A DNA stretch of 64,000 nucleotides from CAYNLK01 sp964398055 (GCA_964398055.1 CAYNLK010000004.1:62001-126000), one strand, 5' to 3'. Positions 16,793-26,480 are shown, counted from the first letter of the stretch. Numbers and translations: made by a program. The notes: generated by a model from the letters alone, not told the origin.

Positions 16793-19390
16793 TTATCCTA
16801 GCCAATCGCGCAAAATCGGCAAACTCCTTATGTCGATTTGGAGCAGCCACAAGACAATAAGAGCCGTTGACCCGCTGACGACGATAGCTACCAGCAGGAA
16901 GAGCAAAAGCTTTACCAGGCGGCTAAACCAGCCAGGTCCTTTGATATGGACTGTGCCTGATTCAACCAAAGGCGGCAGATCATCACGGCCCACCAGTTTT
17001 GAGACAACTCTGAACGTGTACTCCTGGGTTCGGTTGGGATTGACCGGTTTTAGGATTAACTCAACCGTTAGAGTTCCGCCCGGTTCCAGGATCGGGGTCA
17101 ACGCCCAGGTGTGACTCGCCGGCGCAGCCTGATAGAGCGGGTGGGTCGTTGGCCGGGCTGACCCGGTAGGGGCCGGGGCAGTAGCAACTCCCGCCGCGGC
17201 CCCACCCACAGGTACCGATATAGGTGCGGCTATTGCCTCGGGGCCATTGGCCGGTTGGGTTGGCGATACCGCGCTCAACTGGTCGCCGGCCCCTTTAAAA
17301 GCCCGCTCGGTCATTTCAACATTGGTCTGGGCCATGCTGATCCGGCCGGACACACCCGATTCTACCCCGCGCACCCCGTCAACCCAACGCTGGATTGGCC
17401 CGCCGATCGATTGGGGCAAGAATGAGGCCACCACGCTGAACAGGGTCAGAAATGGGGTCAAAGCGGTGGACAGGCAGCCCAGGGTGTGGCCGGTCTGCTT
17501 GAGGGGGTTGGCCGGGCGGGCGAATCTAGGGCCGGTTTGGGCCGGTTGCCGACTGGAGCCATAAGAAGCCGGCGCCGGCGGGGAGGCAGCCATTGTTGCC
17601 ATCGCGCCGCCGCCCGCGGGAAGCAGCGCCTGCTCCAATGGCAGCGGCATTCCATTCAAAGCAAATTCAAAGGTCAGCGCCCCGCTGGCTTCCTCGGCCC
17701 GCACTTTATAGCGATTGGGGGTATTGCCCTGGTTTTGAAACTCCAGGATAAATCTCTGGGGCCGGGGCCGGGCGCGCAGCAGCAGGAGTAACAACAGCAA
17801 GAGCAAAGCCAACACCAGAGCCGCCACGATGATCGCCAGGGCCGCTCGCAACCACCACCACAGCGGCGACGGCGGCGCTGGCGGGGGGGGCACAAATTGC
17901 AGCGTCACGCTGTCTTGGGCCGTGTGGCCCTGGCTGTCTTGCACCCACACGGTCACCACGTGCGCCCCGGCCAACTGGCGGCTACTATCCAGGGTAAGCT
18001 CGGCCGGCATGACGTTGTTGCTGCTCAATAGCTGCCCATCCAGCAGCAGGTCGATCCGGGTAACTTCCGCCATCGCCACAACCCGAGCCTGCACCGCTAC
18101 TACATCACCAATGTTGACCTCTTCCTGCGCGGTTGAAACCGTCACCACCAGCGGCGGCGTCACCTTGAGATTGACCGAAATCTGGCCCTGCCGGCCGGCG
18201 TCATCGGTGGCCCTGGCGCTCAGGGAGTGCAGGCCGGTGGTCAGGCCGGTAGTATCCCATTCAAAACTGTAGGGCGGCGTGGTCAATGTTTGCAATGGTT
18301 GGCCATCCACCAGGTAATCTACAGCCACAACCGGGGCCGGCGCGGTTACCTGGGCGGTCAAGTTGACAATCCCGCTGACTGTTTGCCCATCGGTCAGGCC
18401 AGGCAGGGTGATGATAACTTCATTAGAGACGGCCACAAATTGGGCGGTCGCCTGGCCGGCGCGGCCCTGGCCGGTCACGTTTAGCAACAGGGTGTGGCTG
18501 GCGTTGTCGGCCGGCAGATTTGAACGATAGCTGATTTTATAGCCCTGGCGCAGTTGATCGCCAATCTCCAGTAATCGCCCTTGTACCGGCTGGGCGGTGG
18601 GAAAGACGACCGCCGAAGCACCTACCAGTGAGGCGCTGATGTTGTCGAAATCACCGGGCTTTGCTTTTTCTTGAAAGCTAACCAGGTACAGGGGCACCCT
18701 GGCCTCTTGAACTTTGTTGATAGCCTGGTCAAAAGGCAACGTGTCGATGTTGTTTTTGATATCCGGCAGCAGGATGATGGCCCGCCGGCCGGTCGGGAAC
18801 CGTTCCAACATCGCTGCCGACTCAAACATGGTTTCATACAGGGCCGTGTAGTTGCCCTTGTAGGCCAATGGCTCGACGGCTGCTTTTAAGGTTTGGGTAT
18901 TGTTGGTAAAGTCGGCCAGCAGGGTCACGTCATCGTAAAAGGCCAATAAGGCCAATTTATCGGGCGGTTGGAGGGTGTCGATAAAGGCTTTGACGGCATT
19001 CTTGACCTGGGGCAAATTTGGGTTGGGGGTGCTCAGGTCTATGGCCAGCACCAGGGTCAAACCGGAAATGGTGGCGTTTTCAACGGTGATATCCTCAGCC
19101 GGAACTTGAACCCCATTTTCATAGACCACAAAGTCGGCCGCGGTTAGCCCGGCGACCGGTAGACCGTTCTCGTCGACCACCGTGACGTAAGCAGTTACCT
19201 GCGGAAAAGCCTGGCTGTCGATGTGAGGAATGTTGACCAGTAACCCGCTAACCTGAGCCGCAACCTCAATAGCCCACATCAGGCTGACCAGCACCGCTAG
19301 CCCCAGCCCGGTGATCAGCCCGGCTGAGGCGGTGTGACCTGATTGATGAATCCGTTGGGAAACGGGGTTTGAGTTGGGCCAGATACGCAC
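16793..19390 (-). CDS. von Willebrand factor A-domain membrane protein
   Basis: This is an 865-residue protein. An N-terminal hydrophobic segment (residues about 24-45) is followed by a small beta domain and a VWA domain from about residue 108. The metal-site motif is DLSTP (Asp118, Ser120), a variant of DxSxS, so one ligand serine is replaced. Two Ig-like modules follow (VDYLVDGQPLQTL, IDLLLDGQLLSSN). A strongly hydrophobic Leu-rich helix lies near residues 515-545, then a long linker and a final helix (LVKLLLFLLVAIVVSGSTALIVLW). Such proteins act as outward protein-binding platforms. It is 5 bases from the upstream FHA gene and 33 from the downstream one, so it belongs to the same operon as the CIS baseplate genes. 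Confidence 0.8.
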   Translation of the reverse strand: MRIWPNSNPVSQRIHQSGHTASAGLITGLGLAVLVSLMWAIEVAAQVSGLLVNIPHIDSQAFPQVTAYVTVVDENGLPVAGLTAADFVVYENGVQVPAEDITVENATISGLTLVLAIDLSTPNPNLPQVKNAVKAFIDTLQPPDKLALLAFYDDVTLLADFTNNTQTLKAAVEPLAYKGNYTALYETMFESAAMLERFPTGRRAIILLPDIKNNIDTLPFDQAINKVQEARVPLYLVSFQEKAKPGDFDNISASLVGASAVVFPTAQPVQGRLLEIGDQLRQGYKISYRSNLPADNASHTLLLNVTGQGRAGQATAQFVAVSNEVIITLPGLTDGQTVSGIVNLTAQVTAPAPVVAVDYLVDGQPLQTLTTPPYSFEWDTTGLTTGLHSLSARATDDAGRQGQISVNLKVTPPLVVTVSTAQEEVNIGDVVAVQARVVAMAEVTRIDLLLDGQLLSSNNVMPAELTLDSSRQLAGAHVVTVWVQDSQGHTAQDSVTLQFVPPPPAPPSPLWWWLRAALAIIVAALVLALLLLLLLLLLRARPRPQRFILEFQNQGNTPNRYKVRAEEASGALTFEFALNGMPLPLEQALLPAGGGAMATMAASPPAPASYGSSRQPAQTGPRFARPANPLKQTGHTLGCLSTALTPFLTLFSVVASFLPQSIGGPIQRWVDGVRGVESGVSGRISMAQTNVEMTERAFKGAGDQLSAVSPTQPANGPEAIAAPISVPVGGAAAGVATAPAPTGSARPTTHPLYQAAPASHTWALTPILEPGGTLTVELILKPVNPNRTQEYTFRVVSKLVGRDDLPPLVESGTVHIKGPGWFSRLVKLLLFLLVAIVVSGSTALIVLWLLQIDIRSLPILRDWLG

Positions 19391-19395
19391 AATTT

Positions 19396-21147
19396 CTACT
19401 CTTGACTGTCTGTTTCTGCTTTTTTGGTCGACTCGTCGACTGGTTCAACCTCGTTCACTGACCACCAATCGGCGGTTTCAGCGCCGGTCGCAGCCGGCAT
19501 TTTTGACTCGACCGGTGGCGGCTGGCTGGCGCTGATTTTGAGCACCTTCTTGCCCTGGAGGGACGGCGGCAAATTGTCCTCGCCCGGCGGGGGCGGGGGT
19601 AAGCTCTCCGGCTCGACTTCGTTGGCCGCGGCTTTGGCTGCCGCCGCAGCCGACCACCAGGTCTCAGCCGCCGTCGTTGGCTCCGGTTGAGCAGTGGGCG
19701 ACCACCAGTCGTCCCCCTCAACCGGAGCCGGCGTGACCGCCATAGCCAGCTCGCGCGGTGAAGGCGGCGGCGGTGTTTCAGCTTCGGGCGGAAGCGGCGC
19801 CGGCTGAGGCGGCAACTCCGCTGCGGCCAGGGCTGAACTCTCCAACTCTGTTGGCAGCGGTACCGGTTCAGTTTCAACCGGCTCAATTTCGACTGGCTCA
19901 ATTTCAACCGGCTCAGCTTCGACTGGTTCAGCTTCGACTGGCTCAGCTTCGACCGGCTCAGCTTCAACTGGCTCAGTTTCGAGTTCAGGTTGAATTTCCG
20001 GCTGCGGCGGCAGTTCCACCGGTGCCGGTGTGGCGACGAGAGAGCCGGCCGGAGCGGCCGTTGGCCGGCGGCGGAAAAAGGGTAGAAATCGGAAAAATCT
20101 GCTCCGGCCCTGCTCCGGCGGCTGTTCAACTGGGGCGAGTGGCTGAATTTCGGCAAGAGTGACCGGAGCAACCGCAACTGGTATATCCGGCTCCAGGGCC
20201 GGGGCAGGCGGAACCGCTGCCGTTGCCGGTGGGCCGGAACTCCCGGCCTCAGCCTGGGGCGGTGGGGTGGCCTTCACCGGCAACTCGGCCGACCACCAAT
20301 CGGCCGTTTCGGCGGAAGGCGCCGGCGTAGGTTGGGACGGTCGCGCCGGGGCCGGTTTGGCTGGCGGCCTGGCGGGAGTAGCCGGAGCCGGCTGTTCAGC
20401 CGGGGGGGCAGCGGGTTTGGCCGCGCCCGGCGTTATGAGCGCCAGTTGATAGCTGTAATAAGGCAGTACTCTAACCAGGCGTGACACGCTAATCTGTTCC
20501 GCCGGATAGGCTTTGGGCGCCATTGCCCGGATGGTCAGGTTAACGTCACCGGCCAGTGGTTTGTGGCCCAGGTGGTAAAGGCGGAACAAAACCTCCTTGT
20601 CTGCCCCGGAGGAGAGCAGGGGGCCTGGCTCTAACTCAAAGCAATCGGAGTCAAACCCGGCCAAATCCAGGTCAAATTGCGCGCCCGAGAAATCACCCAG
20701 ATTAAAGACCGTCACGATCCCTTCCAGAGTTTCGTGGGGCGCTAATTCGCTTTTCGGTAAGGTCAGGCTCAGGCCGATATTTTTGCTGCGACTGGCAGGA
20801 CCGGCCGCGCCGCCGCTGCTCCAGACCTCGCCCCGCACGATCAAGATGAATTCGCCAATTTTGATCTGTTCGCCCTCGGTCAGCTCGGCTGAGGCTCGCG
20901 GCGTTATTTCGCGATCGCCGGCCGCGCCGACCAAAACCCCGCTTTCACCCAGATTGACCAGCCGATAGCCCACGTCCGGCACGGCAATGAGCTGAAGATG
21001 CCGGGCGGCAATACCGGCGCCAGGGTCAACCCGCAATGGAATATCGCTGGCCGGATCACTGCCAATAAAGATAACCGTCTTTTCTAAAGGATATTCTTTG
21101 CGCCAACCGTTCGGGTCAATAACTTCCAGTTTTCTGTCGTCGCTCAT
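19396..21147 (-). CDS. FHA-domain protein with long Pro/Glu repeat tail
   Basis: This is a 583-residue protein. The N terminus is an FHA domain (FIGSDPASDIPLRVDPGAG, then ARHLQLI and VNLGESGVLV), followed by an Ig-like domain (IGLSLTLPKSELAPHETLEG). The rest, from about residue 250, is proline-, alanine- and glutamate-rich. It includes seven consecutive five-residue units of the EPVEA/EPVEI type (19867-19985) and three to four 'DWWS' motifs spaced along the tail. It has no membrane helix, so it is probably cytosolic. It may bridge a phosphorylated partner with the DWWS-binding partner, though that is inference. Spacing of 21 bases to the methyltransferase upstream and 5 bases to the VWA gene downstream places it in the same operon. 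Confidence 0.75.
   Translation of the reverse strand: MSDDRKLEVIDPNGWRKEYPLEKTVIFIGSDPASDIPLRVDPGAGIAARHLQLIAVPDVGYRLVNLGESGVLVGAAGDREITPRASAELTEGEQIKIGEFILIVRGEVWSSGGAAGPASRSKNIGLSLTLPKSELAPHETLEGIVTVFNLGDFSGAQFDLDLAGFDSDCFELEPGPLLSSGADKEVLFRLYHLGHKPLAGDVNLTIRAMAPKAYPAEQISVSRLVRVLPYYSYQLALITPGAAKPAAPPAEQPAPATPARPPAKPAPARPSQPTPAPSAETADWWSAELPVKATPPPQAEAGSSGPPATAAVPPAPALEPDIPVAVAPVTLAEIQPLAPVEQPPEQGRSRFFRFLPFFRRRPTAAPAGSLVATPAPVELPPQPEIQPELETEPVEAEPVEAEPVEAEPVEAEPVEIEPVEIEPVETEPVPLPTELESSALAAAELPPQPAPLPPEAETPPPPSPRELAMAVTPAPVEGDDWWSPTAQPEPTTAAETWWSAAAAAKAAANEVEPESLPPPPPGEDNLPPSLQGKKVLKISASQPPPVESKMPAATGAETADWWSVNEVEPVDESTKKAETDSQE
19867..19985 (-). repeat. 15-bp coding repeat (EPVEA/EPVEI units)
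   Basis: Tandem 15-base units encode EPVEA, EPVEI and EPVET in the tail of the FHA protein. Units differ by a few third-position changes, so the array is not freshly amplified. Confidence 0.8.
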
Positions 21148-21168
21148 CGGTCCGCTCTCACTCTCAAT

Positions 21169-22743
21169 TCACCCTACCAACAGGGCCGCCCTGGCCAATT
21201 GTTGCAGCTTCGCCGCCAGAAAATCCGGCAAAACCTGCTCGATCTCAGCGGCATCGACCACCGGTTTTTCATTTTTCTCTAATTCAATAGTACCCGACTC
21301 GACCAATTTTTTCAATAGTTCCAGGAGGGTTAAATGGTCACGCCGACCATCCAGATGGAGCAGCAATTGGCGGGTGGTTTCATCCAGGTTCAGCCGTTCG
21401 TGGCGCAGGTTGGTAACTCGTCGCTCCTGCCGGGCCTGGAGCCGGGCAATTGGACTGGCCAGCGGGCGCTGAGTGACCTGGGCGACAAAGCGGGGCGGCT
21501 GCACGTGGAGTTCCACCAGGTTGTCGCTGTAGCCAAAAGCCTTGAGCAAATTGGCCCCCAACAATAGAGCATCCTGATCGAGGCCACTCCCGGCTCCATC
21601 CACCTGCCGCCGGGCCAGCGCCAGCAACTCATCAAACGGCACAGTTTGCGGCCAGACTGCGATCAGGTGGCGCATCGCCGCCCTGGTCACCGGATGGTCG
21701 GTCGTGAGAACAGCCCCGTCCGCCGCCCGGAATTTCTCAACTGAGACCACCTGCGGCTCAGGTTCAGTCGACTCGAGCCGGGCCGGCGAGGCGGCATAAA
21801 ATCGGGTCAGTCGAGCCGGATCGACCCGGGCCGTCAGGCTGACCTCCCGCCGGCAGAGCAGGCTCTGGCGAAAGGCCCGGTTGTACAGAAAGTCGATATA
21901 CTGCTCTAGCTCAACTGTACTTTGGGCTACCTGGCGCAGCGTCTCGGCCACGTCGGCCGACAGATTGGTGACCAGCATACTCTGGAATTGAGCATCGGCC
22001 AGGTAGCGCAGGCCGTGCGCGGCGGCGTGTTCGGCAAATTGATGAAAGTAGACCGGCTCATTAAAGGTTGACAGCTCATCATGCAGCAAAAAAGCGTCCT
22101 CACGAGCCAGGAGATTCTCCTGCACAAAATTAACCCAGTTTTGAAATAGGGCGGCAAAAGCGCCGTACTCGGTTGGGATCGACCGGGCCAGGAACTCCAG
22201 AAAGCGCCGCGCTTCCACCACCTGCTGGGCCGGATCGGCGATGCGGCGGGTGTGGTAGAGCATAACATCGCGAATACTGCGCAGCATGTGCCAGCCGGGA
22301 TAGATATTGTAGCTGATGTAGGCCACCCCGTTGGGGGCCAGTTGCTGCCGGCAGATGGCCAGCAGCTTGTCCCGCACCTGCGGCGACACCCAGGAGTAGA
22401 CCCCGTGGGCGATGATGTAATCGAATTGGCCCAGGCTGGGGCCAACATCGAGGATATCCAATTGGCGCAGGCTGATGTTGGTCAAGCCCAGGTCGGCGAT
22501 CATCGCCTGTCCCTCGGCCACCTGCCGGGCCGATAAATCGACGCCGATGAATTCGCTGCCGGGCAAGCCGTAGGCCATCGGAATGAGGTTGCCGCCGCTG
22601 GCGCAGCCCAACTCCAGCACCCGGCTGCGCTCGACCGGCGACGGCTCCATGCCCAGCAGGGTCGCCAGCGTGGCCAGATGGTCCGGGTGGCTCTGGACAA
22701 AAGAATAGCTGGGATAGGGCACTTTGTCGTAGACAGTCTGCAT
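21169..22743 (-). CDS. SAM-dependent methyltransferase with regulatory domain, paralogue B
   Basis: This is a 524-residue protein. Motif I is ELGCASGGNLIPMA near residue 44, preceded by 'YDKVPYPSYSF', the usual opening of this family. After FDYIIAHGVYSWV and NGVAYISYNIYPGWH comes a methyltransferase-regulatory-type domain (about residues 200-300). A C-terminal segment (RQLLLHLDGRRDHLTLLELL) resembles a winged-helix or PqqD-like module. The architecture is that of the bacterial protein lysine methyltransferases known from rickettsial outer-membrane protein modification. It lies 26 bases after a clear paralogue with the same layout. Both are embedded in the CIS operon, so the substrate may be a CIS structural protein or one of the FHA/VWA proteins. 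That link is inference. Confidence 0.8.
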   Translation of the reverse strand: MQTVYDKVPYPSYSFVQSHPDHLATLATLLGMEPSPVERSRVLELGCASGGNLIPMAYGLPGSEFIGVDLSARQVAEGQAMIADLGLTNISLRQLDILDVGPSLGQFDYIIAHGVYSWVSPQVRDKLLAICRQQLAPNGVAYISYNIYPGWHMLRSIRDVMLYHTRRIADPAQQVVEARRFLEFLARSIPTEYGAFAALFQNWVNFVQENLLAREDAFLLHDELSTFNEPVYFHQFAEHAAAHGLRYLADAQFQSMLVTNLSADVAETLRQVAQSTVELEQYIDFLYNRAFRQSLLCRREVSLTARVDPARLTRFYAASPARLESTEPEPQVVSVEKFRAADGAVLTTDHPVTRAAMRHLIAVWPQTVPFDELLALARRQVDGAGSGLDQDALLLGANLLKAFGYSDNLVELHVQPPRFVAQVTQRPLASPIARLQARQERRVTNLRHERLNLDETTRQLLLHLDGRRDHLTLLELLKKLVESGTIELEKNEKPVVDAAEIEQVLPDFLAAKLQQLARAALLVG

Positions 22744-22769
22744 CGATAGTTTGCCTAACTGTTGTTGTC

Positions 22770-24374
22770 TTAGCTGACCAACAGGGCCGCATCGGCCACC
22801 GCTTGGAGGGATGACTCCAGCATCTCCGGCAGCAGCTTGCGGGCCTCGGCCAGATCTTCAACCGGCCGGTCGTTTTGCTCTACCTGAATTATCCCCGCGG
22901 CCAGCAGCTCGGCCAGTTTCTGCAACAGGGCCGGGCGATCCATGTGGCCGTCCAGCAGCCTCACCAGATGGTGGATAAATGGATGCAGCCTGACCGGCTC
23001 GTGGCGCAGGTTGGTCACTTCCGGCCCACGCTCGGCCAGCCAGCGGGCTACCGCGCTGGCCGTTGGTTGCGGGCCTGGCCTGGTCACAAAATGCGGCCCA
23101 TAGACGTGAAACTCCACCAGATTGTCGCTAACGCCGTAGGCTTGCAGTAAATTGGCCCCGAGCAACTCCACCTCGGCAACGGCGACCGGCCCGCCAGCGG
23201 CGACTTCGCCCAGGCGGCGGGAGGCTGCGGCTACCAGCCCGGCAAAAGAGACGACCTGGGGCCAAATTTCGGCCAGATAACTCATGGCCGCCTTGGTCAG
23301 GGGATGGTTGCTGGTGAGGGTTTTGCCATCCGGCCCGCGGTAAGTAACAGCAGCATCGGAGTTGAGGTCAACCGGCTCCTTAGATTCCGATTTGGCCGGT
23401 GAGGCCAGGTAAAATTCGCCTAGCCGTTCAGGGGCCAGCCGGCCCGACAGACGCACCTCACGGTGACACAGCAGGCTGCGCCGGAAGGTCCGGTTGCGCA
23501 GAAAATCCATGTACTGTTCCAGGGCGACCGTAGTGGTGGCCATCGCCCGCAGCTTCTGGACAACCTCGGCCGGAAAGTTACCGGCCAACATCGTTTGGAA
23601 CTGGGCTTCGCCCAGGTATTGCAACCCGTGAGCCGTAATTCGCTCGACGAACTGGTAAAAGTAGAGCGGTTCGTTGGCCCCGGCCAGCTCTTCGTGGAAG
23701 AGGTAGGCGTCTTCAGTTCCCGGCAGCAGCCGTTCCCGCACGTAGTTGACGTAGGAACGGAGAAAATCGCCGTGAATGTTGTTCTCGGCCTGGATCGACC
23801 CGGCCAGGAAATCGAGCAGCTCTCTGGCCCCGGCCAGGCGGGCCTGAGGCTCGGTGACCTGCCGGAGGTGGAAGAGCATCATCTCGCGAATGACACCACG
23901 GATGCGCCAGCCGGGGTAGGTATTGTAGCTCACGTAAGCCACGCCGTTGGGGGCCAGATTTTCCCGGCAAATTTGCAGCAATTTCGTTTGAACGTCCGGC
24001 GGCACCCAGGAGTAAACCCCGTGGGCGATGATGTAATCGAACAGGCCAAACTCCGGGCCAACTTCCAACAAATCCAACTGTTGGAGGCTGATATTTTTCA
24101 ACCCCAGCGCGCTGATCAACGGCTGGCCCGCGGCTATTTGCCGGGCCGACAGGTCGACCCCGACAAACTGGCTATCAGGCAAAGTATAGGCCATTGGAAT
24201 CAGGTTGCCGCCGGCAGCGCAGCCTAGCTCCAGCACCCGGCAGCGCTCCACCGGGGCGGGCTGCATGCCCAGCAGGGTGGCCACGGTGGCCAGGCGATCG
24301 GGATGGGTTTCGGGGAAGGGATAGCTGGGGTAAGGGATGGTATCATAAGCTTGCTCGGTGGCAGTGTTGGTCAT
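22770..24374 (-). CDS. SAM-dependent methyltransferase with regulatory domain, paralogue A
   Basis: This is a 534-residue protein, paralogous end to end with the downstream gene: YDTIPYPSYPF, ELGCAAGGNLIPMA, VGVDLSARQIAAG, FDYIIAHGVYSWVPP and NGVAYVSYNTYPGW all match. The SAM site and the post-motif segments are intact in both copies. By family it is a protein methyltransferase candidate (lysine type) with a middle regulatory domain. Both genes probably arose by tandem duplication, but divergence in the second halves shows that it is not recent. It starts 18 bases after the DUF4159-like CIS gene. Confidence 0.8.
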   Translation of the reverse strand: MTNTATEQAYDTIPYPSYPFPETHPDRLATVATLLGMQPAPVERCRVLELGCAAGGNLIPMAYTLPDSQFVGVDLSARQIAAGQPLISALGLKNISLQQLDLLEVGPEFGLFDYIIAHGVYSWVPPDVQTKLLQICRENLAPNGVAYVSYNTYPGWRIRGVIREMMLFHLRQVTEPQARLAGARELLDFLAGSIQAENNIHGDFLRSYVNYVRERLLPGTEDAYLFHEELAGANEPLYFYQFVERITAHGLQYLGEAQFQTMLAGNFPAEVVQKLRAMATTTVALEQYMDFLRNRTFRRSLLCHREVRLSGRLAPERLGEFYLASPAKSESKEPVDLNSDAAVTYRGPDGKTLTSNHPLTKAAMSYLAEIWPQVVSFAGLVAAASRRLGEVAAGGPVAVAEVELLGANLLQAYGVSDNLVEFHVYGPHFVTRPGPQPTASAVARWLAERGPEVTNLRHEPVRLHPFIHHLVRLLDGHMDRPALLQKLAELLAAGIIQVEQNDRPVEDLAEARKLLPEMLESSLQAVADAALLVS

Positions 24375-24392
24375 GTCCGTTGGCCCAGCCTT

Positions 24393-25514
24393 TTAGCCGC
24401 GCCGGCGACTGGCGGCGTAGGCAATGATGTTGCCGCCCCATTCCAGCGCCGAGCGAATCTGCTCCCGTGAAGGCGCGCCATCACGCCACTCCCCCTGCCA
24501 CAATCGCCCGTAGTTGAAAGTACTGAAGATAACGCCCTCATTGACCGACACGGCCGGTTTGCCTTCGGTTTCAAAGCCGGCCGGCGGCACAGCAAAAAGA
24601 TACGGCTCAGTCAACAGCCGGTGACCGGCTGGCAGCGGCCCCGGTTCCAGATCGATGGTTTTTAGAATGTTGAGAAAGATCGACTGGGCGGCCTGGTCGA
24701 TGCTCTCGATCAGGAGCGTACCCCGGCCGCGGCGGACATAGTTGTTGAGAAAATTCATCTGGCCGGGATTTAGCTCGAATGAACCCTGGCCCACCAAATA
24801 GATCAGGGTATTGGTTTCGATACCGGGGGCCAGTGGCGCATGATCCTCAACCAAAACCCGGTAGCGACCCTGGTGATTGAGGTAGCGAGCCAGGTAAATG
24901 GCCCCCAGCCCTTGCTTTTTATTGCTGACATCCCCCAGGTAGGAGACCGCCACCCTGGCTTCGCGGGCGGCGCCGATCTCCCGGCGATAGCGCAGGTCGA
25001 TCTCATTCAAGCCGGGTTGGGCCAGATTTTTAGCATCGTGGAATACGGCGGCGCGGTTCTGGCGATTGACCCGGGCCAACTCAACCCAGGGGCCGGCCGG
25101 CAGGGCCGTGCGAGCGGCGATTGAAAACTCGGTATGGATGTACAACGGGCTGTCCTTCTCGTCGTCATCGCTGTCGGGCCGGGGCCGGCTTTCGCCGTAA
25201 CTGAGCAAAATGTAGAGCAGCCCTTCCAGCTCGCGGCCAATGTCGTAAGCTACCGGCTGGGGCAGCACAATGATCTGGCCCAATGGGTCAATGGCGACGC
25301 CCGGCAAAATATAGACTGAGGTATCGGCCGGGTCGCTGGCAATAACCTCCAACCCGGTCAGAATACCCGGTCCCTGGCTGAAGAGCGTGTAGAACTGCTG
25401 ACTCAGGCGATGATGGTGATGCGCCTCTTCCCAAACTGCGGCGGTAATCGCCATACCGTCAAACGGTTTGATCCTTTTGGTAGGAAATTTCTCCAGAAGT
25501 TCTTCTGAGATCAC
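24393..25514 (-). CDS. CIS-associated protein with C-terminal DUF4159-like domain
   Basis: This is a 373-residue protein. The N terminus (KRIKPFDGMAITAAVWEEAH, then HHHHRLSQQFYTLFSQGPGI) resembles proteins found after tail protein I in CIS clusters. Residues 60-150 are beta-rich. The C-terminal part (NTLIYLVGQGSFELNPGQMN, RRGRGTLLIES, ending ALEWGGNIIAYA) resembles DUF4159/ThuA-like folds that have a glutamine-amidotransferase-like core, but no catalytic triad is evident. It starts 6 bases after tail protein I, so it is probably a baseplate-associated component. Function is otherwise unknown. A run of four His near residue 31 is unusual. Confidence 0.65.
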   Translation of the reverse strand: MISEELLEKFPTKRIKPFDGMAITAAVWEEAHHHHRLSQQFYTLFSQGPGILTGLEVIASDPADTSVYILPGVAIDPLGQIIVLPQPVAYDIGRELEGLLYILLSYGESRPRPDSDDDEKDSPLYIHTEFSIAARTALPAGPWVELARVNRQNRAAVFHDAKNLAQPGLNEIDLRYRREIGAAREARVAVSYLGDVSNKKQGLGAIYLARYLNHQGRYRVLVEDHAPLAPGIETNTLIYLVGQGSFELNPGQMNFLNNYVRRGRGTLLIESIDQAAQSIFLNILKTIDLEPGPLPAGHRLLTEPYLFAVPPAGFETEGKPAVSVNEGVIFSTFNYGRLWQGEWRDGAPSREQIRSALEWGGNIIAYAASRRRG

Positions 25515-25520
25515 AGTCTG

Positions 25521-26480
25521 TTACCTCTTTTCTATTTCAAGGTGTAACTTATAGCTGGTATGGGCCGGTTTCTCGGCGTCAATGATCGACTCGATGATCC
25601 GTCGTCGAACCAGTTCGCGCCGCTTTTGCTCGGCCCTGGTGGGCGCCTCAAGGGGAGGCAGGTGCAAGGTCACGGTGAAGGTATGCGGCCTATTCTCCTT
25701 GCCCAGGGCGATACCCGGCCCCAACTTGGCTGTTGGCCCCAGGCTAAAATTTTCGGAGCGATATTCGGCTATTTTGGCCTTTTCGCCGGTATAGATTTCC
25801 AGGTACTCTTGTAACCCCCGTTTGGTGCCGCGGCGGCGATACAAGGAAGCGGCCGATTGTAACAGTAGCCGGCGCCGTTCCTCCGGCCAATTTTCATCCA
25901 ACACCAGCCCAATCCAGGAGGCCAGCCAAGGCAGCAGATCAGATGTGGTCATTTGCGGATCAAAATAGAACGGCATCGTTTCGATTTGCTGTTCCAGCGG
26001 GCGCCAAAAACTCTCGAACAACATCAAAAAACGGGCCGTCAGGTCGTCATCCTGGTAGATAGCCGGCAAATAGGCCAGGTACCGACCTTTGGCCGCAACC
26101 GCAATAGAGACGTTCTCCTCGGCGGTGAGCCGACTTTTACCGCTGCCGGTCACCACCCGGGCCAGGCTTTCCAGCACGGTATCCTCTTTGACCGGCGGAA
26201 CGGTGATTTTGGTCTGGTACTCGTAGCAAGTTCCGCCCGGAACTTCGGCATCAACCTGCCAGGCCAGGTAATTGACCGCGGCCCCGATCTCCAGTTGGGG
26301 CAGCGGATGGTCATAGCCGGCCGGCGGGCGGTAATCCTCCACGGCTACTTCCTGGGGCAAGCTGATGTGCAGGGTAAAGCCGGGCACGGTTTTCAGCGCC
26401 TCCAGGCGGGTGTAAAAGGTGACGCTTTCGCCGGGATAGCGGCGGTAGAAATCGGCTACGTGAGTAATTGTTAGGTCCAT
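25521..26480 (-). CDS. Phage tail protein I-like baseplate protein (Afp12-type)
   Basis: This is a 319-residue protein. The first 120 residues form a beta-rich domain (ITHVADFYRRYPGESVTFYT). The C-terminal part is the tail protein I fold: YLAYLPAIYQDDDLTARFL, then FESFWRPLEQQIE, FDPQMTTSDLLPWLASWIGL and 'RRGTKRGLQEYLEIYTGEK'. This protein links the baseplate wedge to fibres in contractile tails. It lies between baseplate J and the DUF4159-like gene, the order seen in other contractile injection systems. Start at 26480 is the only ATG consistent with the domain. Confidence 0.88.
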   Translation of the reverse strand: MDLTITHVADFYRRYPGESVTFYTRLEALKTVPGFTLHISLPQEVAVEDYRPPAGYDHPLPQLEIGAAVNYLAWQVDAEVPGGTCYEYQTKITVPPVKEDTVLESLARVVTGSGKSRLTAEENVSIAVAAKGRYLAYLPAIYQDDDLTARFLMLFESFWRPLEQQIETMPFYFDPQMTTSDLLPWLASWIGLVLDENWPEERRRLLLQSAASLYRRRGTKRGLQEYLEIYTGEKAKIAEYRSENFSLGPTAKLGPGIALGKENRPHTFTVTLHLPPLEAPTRAEQKRRELVRRRIIESIIDAEKPAHTSYKLHLEIEKR

